64,000 bases of DNA. Origin: an uncultured Oscillibacter sp. Its GTDB lineage: Bacteria; Bacillota; Clostridia; Oscillospirales; Oscillospiraceae. The position numbers and the translations under genes are program-made. Positions 55,087 through 63,371 of this stretch are shown here, piece by piece. Each line of letters opens with the position of its first letter. The first letter of the stretch is position 1. The notes under the pieces are model-generated. The model was not told where the DNA came from and ran no database searches. It was given only the letters and a program-made list of their open reading frames with translations. The stretch is from NCBI GenBank assembly GCA_947577075.1, contig CANPTW010000010.1, positions 1 to 64,000 on the forward strand, read 5' to 3'.

Positions 55087-57090
55087 ATGAAAAAACCCTT
55101 TGCTCTGCACAAACGCCGGGGCCCTCTGGGCCCCCCCTGGCTCCGGCTCTGCCTCTTCGCCGCCGCCGCCCTCTGCATGGGGCTGGCCATCACCGGGGCC
55201 ATGCAGTGGATCTCCATCGGCACCCTCCCCGGGGTGCTGGAGTGGGCCCGGGACTACCCCGGGCACCTGGCCATGACGGCCCTGCTCTGGGCCGTGCCCG
55301 TGGGAGTCCTGGGGGCCTTGACGGGGCGGCTGTGGATCGCCGCGCTGCCCGCGGGGGCGGCGGGGCTGATCCTGGCCCTGGTGGACTACTTCAAAACCGC
55401 CATCAACGGGAGCCCCCTGGAGCTGGCGGACTTCGGCCTGGCGGGAGCGGCGGGGGACGTGGCGGACCTGGCGGGGGACCTGACGCCAACCGAGGATTTC
55501 TGGATGGCGGGCGGGGCGCTGCTGCTTTGCGTCCTCCTCCTGTTCCTCACCGGGCGGCTCACCGCCCTGGGGGGTACCGCCCGGGCCCGGACCTGCCTCT
55601 TCTCCCTGACCTTGGCGGGCGTGCTCCTCACAGGGACCGGGGCCCGGACCGTGGGGAGCGGGCTGGGAGTGGACTTCTACACCCGGATGGACCCGGCGGA
55701 GAATCACAGCCTCCACGGCCTGACCCTCAGCCTCTGGCGGGACGCGTTTCCCCAGCCCAAAACCCCGCCGGAGGGCTATGACGAGGACTATATGCTGGAG
55801 GTCCTGGCCCGGGTCGACCGGCTGACGGAGGCCCGGGCGGAGCCGGAGGTCAGGCCCAACATCCTGTTCATCCTCTCCGAGTCCTTTTACGACCTGACCC
55901 GCCTTCCGGTGCTTGAATACGAGGGGGACCCCCTGGCCAACTTCCACGCCCTGGAGGCGGAGAGCGTCAGCGGGACCTTCCACAGCCACTACCTGGGCTA
56001 CGGCACCGGGTATCTGGAGATTCCCCTGCTCTACGGATTGAACGGCCTGGACCTTCCGCCGGGGACGAATATCTGCTTCCAGGACGAGGCGGTTTATGAG
56101 CGCTTCGACGCCCTGGCGGAGCAGTACACGAAATCCGGCGATTACACCGCCGAAATGCTTCACGCCTATGATAACACGCTGTATAACCGGACGGCGACCT
56201 ATCCCCTTCTGGGTTTTGAGGAGCTCTTCTTCTCCGACGACATCCAAGACCTGGTTCCCCCTCAGGAACGGGGGCCTTACGGCGGGTACTACATGCGGGA
56301 CAGCTACCTCTTCCAGGGGATGCTGGCGCGGATGGAGGAGGCCAACCGCCGGGGGCAGCGGGCCTTCCTCTTCGGCATCTCCATGGAGAACCACCAGCCC
56401 TTTGACCCCGGGAAGTTCAACTACCAATGCCAGATCCCCCTCATCGCCCCCCAGTTCACCCCCGCCCAGCGGGACATCATCCGGGTCATGCTGGAGGGGA
56501 TCACCCGGGCGGACCAGGCCCTGGGGGAGCTGACCGACGCTCTGCGGACCTCGCCGGAGCCCACCGTCGTGGTCTTCTTCGGGGACCACCGGCCCAATCT
56601 CTTCATGCCCGGCGGGGACACAATCTACACCCAGCTGGGCCTCTGCCCGGAAAACGACACCCTGAACTGGACGCCGGAGCAGATCAACGACCTGTATTCC
56701 ACGGACTACCTCATCTGGGCCAACGACGCCGCCCTGCTGAACGGCCTGGCGGGAACCCGGCGGGACAGCAGCATCACCGCCCTGGGGCCCCAGCTTCTGG
56801 AGCTGACGGGGCGGCCCGTCTCCCGGTACTGGGTGCTGCTGGAGAAGGTGGGTGAGGTCTGCCTCACCCAGACGGACCTCTACTTCGTGGACGGAGCGGG
56901 GAACCCCAGCTTCTCCCGGGAGGAGGCCGATCTCTCTCCCGAGGCCCTGGAGCTCCTGGAGCTCCGGGACGCGGTGGTGTACGACGCCGTATACGGCAAG
57001 CGCTTTATCACGGAAGCGATGAACCTGCCCCCGGGGGCAGAAGAAAAGACCGCCTGCGGGCGGTCTTTTCAGAGTGTCAAAAAATGGTGA
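55087..57090 (+). CDS. LtaS-like sulfatase-fold membrane phosphotransferase
   Basis: A 667-aa protein with five N-terminal membrane helices (about 20-205) and an extracellular sulfatase-type domain: NILFILSESFYDLTRLPVL (metal-site Glu), FHSHYLGYGTGYLEI (Thr nucleophile position), GISMENHQPFDPGKFNY and VVFFGDHRPNLF (metal ligands). This is the layout of lipoteichoic acid synthase and related phosphoglycerol or phosphoethanolamine transferases (family knowledge); the acceptor is not known. The last 15 residues (KTACGRSFQSVKKW) are read through a terminator hairpin at 57044-57069, so the native stop seems lost. It follows glyS by 56 nt. Confidence 0.87.
   Translation: MKKPFALHKRRGPLGPPWLRLCLFAAAALCMGLAITGAMQWISIGTLPGVLEWARDYPGHLAMTALLWAVPVGVLGALTGRLWIAALPAGAAGLILALVDYFKTAINGSPLELADFGLAGAAGDVADLAGDLTPTEDFWMAGGALLLCVLLLFLTGRLTALGGTARARTCLFSLTLAGVLLTGTGARTVGSGLGVDFYTRMDPAENHSLHGLTLSLWRDAFPQPKTPPEGYDEDYMLEVLARVDRLTEARAEPEVRPNILFILSESFYDLTRLPVLEYEGDPLANFHALEAESVSGTFHSHYLGYGTGYLEIPLLYGLNGLDLPPGTNICFQDEAVYERFDALAEQYTKSGDYTAEMLHAYDNTLYNRTATYPLLGFEELFFSDDIQDLVPPQERGPYGGYYMRDSYLFQGMLARMEEANRRGQRAFLFGISMENHQPFDPGKFNYQCQIPLIAPQFTPAQRDIIRVMLEGITRADQALGELTDALRTSPEPTVVVFFGDHRPNLFMPGGDTIYTQLGLCPENDTLNWTPEQINDLYSTDYLIWANDAALLNGLAGTRRDSSITALGPQLLELTGRPVSRYWVLLEKVGEVCLTQTDLYFVDGAGNPSFSREEADLSPEALELLELRDAVVYDAVYGKRFITEAMNLPPGAEEKTACGRSFQSVKKW
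57044..57069. terminator. Terminator hairpin inside the 3' end of the LtaS-like gene
   Basis: AAAAGACCGCC-TGC-GGGCGGTCTTTT. The identical 26 bp recur at 57232-57257. It is read in frame by the gene at 55087. Confidence 0.7.
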
Positions 57091-57231
57091 AACCTTCTTC
57101 GACGGGAAGGAAGAGCGTTACGAGAGGAACCCAGGAGGGGTTCCTTTCGTTTTCAATCACAAGTTTTTCGGAACGTTTTGAAGGTCTGAAGAACTTGCTC
57201 AGGCTGGCGAAAATACGTTTTCGACAGCCTG
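57070..57231. repeat. Segment between duplicated terminators, possible small element
   Basis: About 162 bp starting CAGAGTGTCAAAAAATGG and ending GTTTTCGACAGCCTG; the TGTCAAAA/TTTTCGACA ends are inversely related and resemble the IS1182 end. Inside are a terminator-like stem GGAACCC-AGGA-GGGGTTCC with TTTCGTTTT (57127-57152) and CAGGCTG...CAGCCTG (57200-57231). No gene. Confidence 0.5.
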
Positions 57232-57257
57232 AAAAGACCGCCTGCGGGCGGTCTTTT
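57232..57257. terminator. Second copy of the duplicated terminator
   Basis: Identical to 57044-57069, followed by TCTGCC. It serves both the + strand and the convergent DUF6881 gene. Confidence 0.7.
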
Positions 57258-57277
57258 TCTGCCTGGGCCTGTCGCTC

Positions 57278-57592
57278 CTAGAAAAACATCCCCATAAAGC
57301 CGTCGGGCCGCTCCTGGGCCTGGTTCCAGATCTCATAGAACAGCCCCGGGGAGATCTCACGGGCGGAGAAGTCCCCCTCCTCCCCCGGAGGCGGGAGGTC
57401 CCGCAGATCTTCCGGGAAGGGCTCCGGGGCCAGGGCCCCCTCGTTTCCCCGCTCGCCGCCGTAGGAAAAGGTGATCCCGTTCCGGTAGAACTCCACCCGG
57501 CGGACCTCCCGGCGGCTGCCGTCCAGCTCGGAATAGACGAGATAGGGCTCGTCGTCCAAATCGTGGTCCCACTCCGCCGCTACGTATCTCAT
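57278..57592 (-). CDS. DUF6881 domain protein
   Basis: A 104-aa protein: MRYVAAEWDHDLDDEPYLVY and the following REVRRVEFYRNG, with PPGEEGDFSAREISPGLFYE near the end, match the small DUF6881 family (recognised by pattern). Its function is unknown; some members accompany polymorphic-toxin immunity regions, which is not evident here. It overlaps the AlaX-like gene by 4 nt (ATGA) and is co-transcribed with it. Confidence 0.75.
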   Translation of the reverse strand: MRYVAAEWDHDLDDEPYLVYSELDGSRREVRRVEFYRNGITFSYGGERGNEGALAPEPFPEDLRDLPPPGEEGDFSAREISPGLFYEIWNQAQERPDGFMGMFF

Positions 57593-58758
57593 AGGCCCCC
57601 CTTTTCAAAAAAGCCCTGAATCTCCCCCTGCGCCGCCCGGACGCTGCCCTGGGCGAAGCCCTTCCGGCCTCCGCCCCGGCCCCGAAGGGCCTGGTTCAGC
57701 GCCTTCACCAGGGGAGAAATGTCCGCCCCGTCCGCCCGGACCAGGGCATAGCTCCAGCTCTCCCCCTCGCCGGAGAAGACCGCCGCCAGCCCCCCGCAGC
57801 TCCTGCCCACGGCGTCCGCCAGGCGGCGGAGGCTGTCCGGCCGCATGGGGGACTGGAAGAGCAGCACGTCCCCCCTTCCCGCCTGTTCGGCGGCGATGGC
57901 GGCGAAGGCCGTCTGCTCCAACTCCGCGATCCGGGCCTTGGCGGCGGTCAGCTCCGTCTCCAGGCGCTCCGCCGCCGCCGCCGTCTCCAGGGGCTTCACG
58001 CTGAGGCGCCGGCCGATGGCCCGAACCTGGCCGTAAATCCCCCCGAAATACCCCAGGGCCCGGGCCCCGCAGAGAATCTCCAGCCGGACCCCCTCCCGGA
58101 ATTTCTGGCAGGAGAGGACCTTCACAAGGCCCACCTGCCCCGCCGAGGCCACATGGGTGCCGCAGCAGGCGCAGCGGTCCGCCTCCGGGAACTCCACGAT
58201 GCGGACCCGGCCGGCGAGCTCCTTCTTGCTCCGGTACTCCAGGGCCGCCAGGGCCTCGGGGGACGGGTAGGTAATTTCCACCTCCCGGTCCGCCCAGACG
58301 GCTTCGTTGGCCAGGCGCTCCGCCTCCAGGACCTGTTCCCAGGTGAGTTCCGCGTTGTAATCGATGACGACGGCCTCCGCCCCCAGGTGGAAGCCCACAT
58401 TGTCGCAGCGGTACAGCCGGCAGAGGATGCCGCTGATGATGTGCTCCCCGGAGTGCTGCTGCATGTGGTCGAAGCGGCGGGCCCAGTCCAGGACGCCGGT
58501 GACCGCCTCCCCCGCCGCTATGGGGGCGGCGCAGGTGTGAAGGATCTGCCCGTTTTTCTCGTGGACGTCGGTCACGGGGACTTCCCCGGCGGAGGTCCGC
58601 AGCACGCCGTGGTCCGCGGGCTGCCCGCCCCCCTCGGGGTAGAAGGCCGTCCGGTCCAGGACAATTTTCCAGCTCTCCCCGGCGGCCTCGCAGGAGAGGA
58701 CCGCAGCGGAAAACTCCCGGAGGAAGGGGTCCTCATAGTAGAGCTTTTGTGTTTCCAT
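57589..58758 (-). CDS. Alanyl-tRNA editing protein (AlaX/DHHA1 type)
   Basis: A 389-aa free-standing editing protein related to AlaRS: FYPEGGGQPADHGVL near residue 42, RFDHMQQHSGEHIISGIL (the zinc-binding HxxxH), RCACCGTHVASAGQVGLVKV (CxxxH) and the C-terminal DHHA1-like domain (RADGADISPLVKALNQALRG). It hydrolyses Ser- or Gly-mischarged tRNA-Ala (family knowledge). Start at ATG 58758; ATG 58767 (MIN) is also possible. The DHHA1 domain marks the longer AlaX-L type. Confidence 0.92.
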   Translation of the reverse strand: METQKLYYEDPFLREFSAAVLSCEAAGESWKIVLDRTAFYPEGGGQPADHGVLRTSAGEVPVTDVHEKNGQILHTCAAPIAAGEAVTGVLDWARRFDHMQQHSGEHIISGILCRLYRCDNVGFHLGAEAVVIDYNAELTWEQVLEAERLANEAVWADREVEITYPSPEALAALEYRSKKELAGRVRIVEFPEADRCACCGTHVASAGQVGLVKVLSCQKFREGVRLEILCGARALGYFGGIYGQVRAIGRRLSVKPLETAAAAERLETELTAAKARIAELEQTAFAAIAAEQAGRGDVLLFQSPMRPDSLRRLADAVGRSCGGLAAVFSGEGESWSYALVRADGADISPLVKALNQALRGRGGGRKGFAQGSVRAAQGEIQGFFEKGGL

Positions 58759-58777
58759 GTTGATCATCCGCCTTTCT

Positions 58778-59725
58778 TTACAGCATCGTGTCCACGACCA
58801 GGTTCCAAACCGGCTCCGCCAGGTACAGGCCCAGCAGGAAGGAGGCAAGGTTGGCCGCCAGGGCGTAGAGGGCCGCCCGCTTTTTGGAGCAGTCCCGGAA
58901 GAACTTCATGTACAGCACCGCCTCCGCCAGGAGGATGACGGCCTCCGCCGGGAGCAGCCGGGGAGATATCCGGTCCGCCGCGTAGAGAAAATGCTCCAGG
59001 AAAATTTGGATTCTGGTAAGCAGGGAGAAGAAGAAGGAGGAGGGCATCATAATTCTCTCCGCCCCCCAGCGGACGATCTTCACACTCATCCAGAGGGTCA
59101 GGCCCCCCTGGGTCAGCAGGTTCACCCCCAGGAACACCAGGGCGTTTCCCTTGGACCACAGCCGGAACAGCAGGAGCAGGGCCCCCTCAATGGCCAGGGT
59201 GGGCAGGAAGGTCGCCAGAAACTGGGCGGCGTATCCCAGGAAGACCGGCGGGGCCTTGACGGTCCCCGCCGCCCAGTCCAGGGTAACGGAGGACTGCCTC
59301 ACCTGACGCTGGATGGGCTCCGAGAGAAACGTCTCCCCGGATTTCGTCACCATCAGGATCCGGTAAACGCCCGGCAGCATATAGCTGAAGGAGAAACAGC
59401 CCTCCTCACTGTCCACCTTCCCCCACACCAGATCTCCCTGGACCACACAGGCCCTCCAGCCCTCCGGCACGGCGGCGGCGAAGTCCTCCAGAAGTTCACC
59501 ATCCAGGGCGGAGCGCTCCTCCTCCGTGTAGTTGTTTTTCAGGCCTCCCGGCATCTGCCGCTCAAAGGGAATCGGCTCTCCCTCCTCCAGGATGTCCAGG
59601 TAGTAAAGCTCCTCCGGGGGATGCTCCACCCGGACGGTCAGCTGGTCCTTGGGGCCGAAGTCCGCGAACACCGGGACCGTCAGCAGCGCCGCCGCCAGCA
59701 GGAACGGAATCAGCATCCGCTTCAT
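58778..59725 (-). CDS. Hypothetical exported/membrane protein
   Basis: A 315-aa protein with a signal peptide (MLIPFLLAAALLTVPVFADF), an extracytoplasmic domain of about 150 residues (beta-rich; GCFSFSYMLPGVYRILMVTK), and four or so membrane helices in the C-terminal half (FLATFLPTLAIEGALLLLF; NALVFLGVNLLTQGGLTLW; AVILLAEAVLYMKFF; ALAANLASFLLGLYL). I recognise no family. It lies 15 nt after the GH3 gene and before the AlaX-like gene on the same strand, so all are probably one transcript from nadE. Confidence 0.7.
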   Translation of the reverse strand: MKRMLIPFLLAAALLTVPVFADFGPKDQLTVRVEHPPEELYYLDILEEGEPIPFERQMPGGLKNNYTEEERSALDGELLEDFAAAVPEGWRACVVQGDLVWGKVDSEEGCFSFSYMLPGVYRILMVTKSGETFLSEPIQRQVRQSSVTLDWAAGTVKAPPVFLGYAAQFLATFLPTLAIEGALLLLFRLWSKGNALVFLGVNLLTQGGLTLWMSVKIVRWGAERIMMPSSFFFSLLTRIQIFLEHFLYAADRISPRLLPAEAVILLAEAVLYMKFFRDCSKKRAALYALAANLASFLLGLYLAEPVWNLVVDTML

Positions 59726-59740
59726 GACATCGTCCCTCTC

Positions 59741-60994
59741 TTAGAAAAGCCCTGCGGGCTCCAGGGTTCCCTTCTCCGACAGCTCCAGAAGGCCCAGCTC
59801 CAGCTTCCACCGGAGCACCCGGAGGCAGGCGGCGTCAACGGCCTCCTCCTCCAAGGTCCCGTCCTTCACCGCCTGGATCACCCGGGGAATCTGAGTCCGG
59901 TAGTCCGTGGTCACCACCAGGTCGTTTCCGGCTTGGATTGACATGACCGCCACGTTCCCGTCGGCGGCGTAGGCGGAGACGGCGCTCATGGCCAGGTCGT
60001 CCGTCATCACCACTCCCTCAAAGCCCAGGTCCTCCCGGAGAATCCGGTGGACCTCCGGCGACAGGGACGCCGGGAGCTCCGGGTCCATGCAGGTGACAAT
60101 GTTGTGGCTCACCAGCACGGCGGGCAGGGGGGGAACCCGTTTCCCCATGCCGATCCCCTCCCGGAAAGGGCGGAAATCCTGCTCCTGAAAGATCTCCATG
60201 GGCCGCTCGTCCACGGCGATGCCGGTGTGGGTGTCCCGGTTGCTGCCGTAGCCGGGGAAGTGCTTCAAAACGCTCCCCAGCCCGTACCGGGACTGGACCT
60301 CCACCACCTTGGCGGCGTAGGCGGCAGTCTCGGCCTCGTTTCCCCCCACGGTGCGGTCATAGATGAAATCCCCGGGATTCATGGAGACGTCCGCCACCGG
60401 GTTCAGGTTCACGTTGAAGCCCAGGGCCTTGAGGAGGACGGACTTCTCCCGGGTTTCCTCCTCCACGGCGGAAATCCCCTCGTTTCCCCGCTGCCAGAGC
60501 GTTCCGGGGCTGGAGAATTTTTTGCTCCGCAGCTTGGAGTTGGAGCTGACCCGGACCACGGTGCCCCCCTCCTCGTCCACGCCGATGAGCAGGGGAACCC
60601 CGGCGTCGTACTTCACCGCCTGGACCTGCCAGGAGGCAATGGTCTGGATCAGGTCGTTGGCGGTTTTGTCCTGGGTGTCCCGGCCAAAGAGGAGATAGCC
60701 CCCCAGGTGGTAGGTGGTCACATCCTCCAGGGCGTTTTCCGCCGGGACCCGGACAAAGAAGAGCTGGCCCGTCTTCTCCTCCAGGGTCATGCCCTCCAGC
60801 AGAGCCAGGAGGGCGGCCTCCTCGGAATCCTCGGGTTCCTCCGGCTCCCGGGGCTCCTCCGGAGTTTCCGGCGGCGGTTCGGGGCTCTCCGCCGGAGGGG
60901 GGTCCGGGACCTCCGGCGCGGGGGGGACCAGCTCCCCGCCGCAGGCCGTGAGAAGGAGGACCGGCAGCAAAGCCGCCGCTATCAGCCTCCTCAT
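59741..60994 (-). CDS. Glycoside hydrolase family 3 lipoprotein (beta-N-acetylhexosaminidase, NagZ-like)
   Basis: A 417-aa protein with a lipobox (LLPVLLLTACGG), an acidic Pro-rich tether (about 20-60) and a GH3 barrel: PLLIGVDEEGGTVVRV, ALGFNVNLNPVADV, the NagZ signature KHFPGYGSNRDTHTGI (with the Asp-His catalytic dyad) and the nucleophile in VVMTDDLAMSAV. It probably removes N-acetylglucosamine from peptidoglycan fragments at the cell surface (family knowledge). The start overlaps the nadE stop by 4 nt. Confidence 0.92.
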   Translation of the reverse strand: MRRLIAAALLPVLLLTACGGELVPPAPEVPDPPPAESPEPPPETPEEPREPEEPEDSEEAALLALLEGMTLEEKTGQLFFVRVPAENALEDVTTYHLGGYLLFGRDTQDKTANDLIQTIASWQVQAVKYDAGVPLLIGVDEEGGTVVRVSSNSKLRSKKFSSPGTLWQRGNEGISAVEEETREKSVLLKALGFNVNLNPVADVSMNPGDFIYDRTVGGNEAETAAYAAKVVEVQSRYGLGSVLKHFPGYGSNRDTHTGIAVDERPMEIFQEQDFRPFREGIGMGKRVPPLPAVLVSHNIVTCMDPELPASLSPEVHRILREDLGFEGVVMTDDLAMSAVSAYAADGNVAVMSIQAGNDLVVTTDYRTQIPRVIQAVKDGTLEEEAVDAACLRVLRWKLELGLLELSEKGTLEPAGLF

Positions 60995-62904
60995 GAAAGA
61001 GCCTCCGCCTCGGCAAGCCACAGCGCCGCCTGGGCGTCGCTGGGCATCCGCCAATCCCCCCGGGGGGAGAGGGACACGGTGCCGACCTTGGGCCCGTCGG
61101 GGAGGCAGTTCCGCTTGAACTGCTGGGAGAAAAAGCGGCGGTAGAAGGCCCTCAGCCACTTTAAAATGACCTCCCGGCCGTACTTCCGCCCCAGGGCGTG
61201 CTGGGCCAGGCGGAAGACCTTCCCCGGGGCGAAGCCCCAGCGGAGGACGTAGTAGAGGAAGAAGTCGTGAAGCTCATAGGGGCCCACCAGGTCCTCCGTC
61301 CGCTGGGAGATCTCCCCCTTCACGGCGGGCAGCAGCTCCGGGGACACGGGAGTGTCCAGGATGTCCTCCAGCACGTCGTGGAGCTCCGGCTCCTCCCCGT
61401 CCCGGGAGAGGTAGCCCACCAGATGCCGGACCAGGGTCTTGGGGATGGAGGCGTTGACGCCGTACATGCTCATGTGGTCCCCGTTGTAGGTGCACCAGCC
61501 CAGGGCCAGCTCGCTGAGGTCCCCGGTGCCGATGACCAGTCCCCCCCCGGCGTTGGCAATGTCCATGAGGACCTGGGTCCGCTCCCGGGCCTGGGCGTTT
61601 TCATAGGTGAGGTCGTGGTCCTCCGGGTCATGACCGATGTCCCGGAAGTGGCTCCGGACGGACTGGGAGATGTCCACGGTCCGAAGGCTTGCCCCCATCT
61701 GCTCCGCCAGAAGGACCGCGTTATTCCGCGTCCGGTCCGTGGTGCCGAAGCAGGGCATGGTGACGGCCACAATGTCCGACAGGGGGCGGTCCATCATCTT
61801 CATGGCAAGGCCCGTGATCAGCACCGCCAGGGTGGAGTCCAGCCCGCCGGAGAGGCCCACCACGGCGCACTTGGCCCCGGTGTGCTCCAGCCGCTGCTTG
61901 AGCCCCAGGGAGGCCAGGAGGAGAATTTCCCGGCAGCGGGCGTCCCGGTCCTCCTTCCCCTCGGGGACGAAGGGCATGGGGGAGACGTAGCGGGTCAGTT
62001 TCGTCCTGCCCTCCGTCAGAGTAAAGGTCTCCTCGCAGCCGCCGTTTCCGGTTCCCTCTCCCAACGCCTGGGTCCGGCGGCGCTCATAGGCCAGGCGCTG
62101 GACGTCGATCTCCGAGAGCAGAAGCCCCCCCTCAAAGCGGCGCTCCGCCAGAAGGGGCCCGTTCTCCGCGATGAGCTGGTGGGCCCCGAAGACCAGGTCG
62201 GAGCTGGACTCCCCCGCTCCGGAGCTGGCGTAGACATAGCCGCAGAGGAGCTTGGCGCTCTGCATGGTCACCAGCTGGCGGCGGTAGGCGTCCTTCCCCA
62301 CCAGGTCGTTGCTGGCGGAGAGGTTGCCGATGATGGCGGCCCCGTCCCGCGCCATCTGCACGGACGGGGAATCCGGGGACCACAGGTCCTCGCAGATCTC
62401 AAAGCCCAGGACCAGCCCCGGGACGTTCTCGCACCGGAAGACCTGGCCCGCCCCGAAGGTGACGAACTCCTGCCCCAGCAGGGGCAGGCTCTCCGGCTCC
62501 GCCGGGGCCGGGGCAAACCAGCGCTTTTCATAGAACTCCCCGTAATTGGGCAGATGGGTCTTGGGAACCACCCCCAGGATCTTTCCCTTTTGTACAACCA
62601 CGGCGCAGTTATACAATTTGTTGTGAACCCGGAGGGGCATTCCCAGGGCGGCGACCACCTCCAGGTTCCGGGTGGCCTCCAGCACGGTTTTCAGGGCCTC
62701 CTCCGCCTCCCGGAGCAGGGCCTCCTGATAAAAGAGATCGCCGCAGGTGTAGCCCGTCAGGCCCAGCTCCGGCAGGACCAGGACACGGACCCCCGCCTTT
62801 TCCGCGGAGCGCATCAGCTGAAAGGTCTGCTCGGCATTGTACGCGCAGTCCGCCAGGCGGAGCTTCGGCGCGCCGCAGGCAACGGAGATAAATCCATCCT
62901 TCAT
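60991..62904 (-). CDS. nadE: NAD+ synthase (glutamine-hydrolysing)
   Basis: A 637-aa two-domain NadE. The N-terminal nitrilase-type amidase has the triad Glu in VLVLPELGLTG, Lys in PKTHLPNYGEFYEKRW and Cys in GFEICEDLWSPDS. The C-terminal ATP pyrophosphatase domain has CAVVGLSGGLDSTLAVLI (PP-loop), FGTTDRTRNNA and GTGDLSELALGWCTYNGDHM. It amidates deamido-NAD with ammonia from glutamine (family knowledge). The ATG at 62902-62904 follows GGGAGGTTC. It is the first gene of a - strand run that includes GH3 and others. Confidence 0.96.
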   Translation of the reverse strand: MKDGFISVACGAPKLRLADCAYNAEQTFQLMRSAEKAGVRVLVLPELGLTGYTCGDLFYQEALLREAEEALKTVLEATRNLEVVAALGMPLRVHNKLYNCAVVVQKGKILGVVPKTHLPNYGEFYEKRWFAPAPAEPESLPLLGQEFVTFGAGQVFRCENVPGLVLGFEICEDLWSPDSPSVQMARDGAAIIGNLSASNDLVGKDAYRRQLVTMQSAKLLCGYVYASSGAGESSSDLVFGAHQLIAENGPLLAERRFEGGLLLSEIDVQRLAYERRRTQALGEGTGNGGCEETFTLTEGRTKLTRYVSPMPFVPEGKEDRDARCREILLLASLGLKQRLEHTGAKCAVVGLSGGLDSTLAVLITGLAMKMMDRPLSDIVAVTMPCFGTTDRTRNNAVLLAEQMGASLRTVDISQSVRSHFRDIGHDPEDHDLTYENAQARERTQVLMDIANAGGGLVIGTGDLSELALGWCTYNGDHMSMYGVNASIPKTLVRHLVGYLSRDGEEPELHDVLEDILDTPVSPELLPAVKGEISQRTEDLVGPYELHDFFLYYVLRWGFAPGKVFRLAQHALGRKYGREVILKWLRAFYRRFFSQQFKRNCLPDGPKVGTVSLSPRGDWRMPSDAQAALWLAEAEALS

Positions 62905-62941
62905 AAGTTTGAACCTCCCGCATGAAATGGTTGACGGACTT

Positions 62942-62970
62942 ATTTTATACTGTTTGCCCGGGTTTATCAA
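62942..62970 (-). promoter_or_regulatory. nadE promoter
   Basis: On the - strand TTGATA (62970-62965), 17-nt spacer, TAAAAT (62947-62942); TATAAA overlaps at 15-nt spacing. Confidence 0.6.
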
Positions 62971-62983
62971 GGGGCGGGAAAAT

Positions 62984-63014
62984 GAAAAAGCGGGACGGCC
63001 GCACGCCGTCCCGC
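62984..63014 (-). terminator. Intrinsic terminator upstream of nadE
   Basis: On the - strand GCGGGACGG...CCGTCCCGC followed by TTTTT. It would end a - strand transcript arriving from beyond 63015, where only a 23-codon scrap (63031-63102, GRVSNLVKGLLAADIFASK) is open. The rest of 63015-63371 has no gene; 63183-63213 resembles the right end of MITE A (AAGAATCC ... TTTTCAGCCGTGC). Confidence 0.6.
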
Positions 63015-63371
63015 CTGTAACCCGCCCCGCTTATTTTGAGGCGAAGATATCCGCCGCCAGCAGTCCCTTGACGAGGTTGGATACCCGGCCGCAGGCCGCC
63101 ACTCCCTTACGTTTGAAATTTGTATTCCCTTACCAATATTTTATCGGCAGGGGGCCGGCGTTTGATAAGGCGGGGCAGCGGAGAAGAATCCAAAGAATTT
63201 TCAGCCGTGCCGCCTGCAGAAGGCCGCCTCTTTCCGCAAAACGAAAGACGGGCCGCCGAGGCGGTCCGTCTTTCGTTTTGCCGGAAAGGGAAATATAGGA
63301 AAAGACCTTAAGCGGCGGGATTCTCCTGCCGATATCTTATAAAAGATAGGTGAAAGGGAGGAGGATTTCCC

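Noticed and set aside
63031-63102. A 23-codon frame on the - strand ending IFASK
   Set aside because: The ribosome-binding site is too close to the GTG and no family is recognisable; probably a gene scrap before the terminator.
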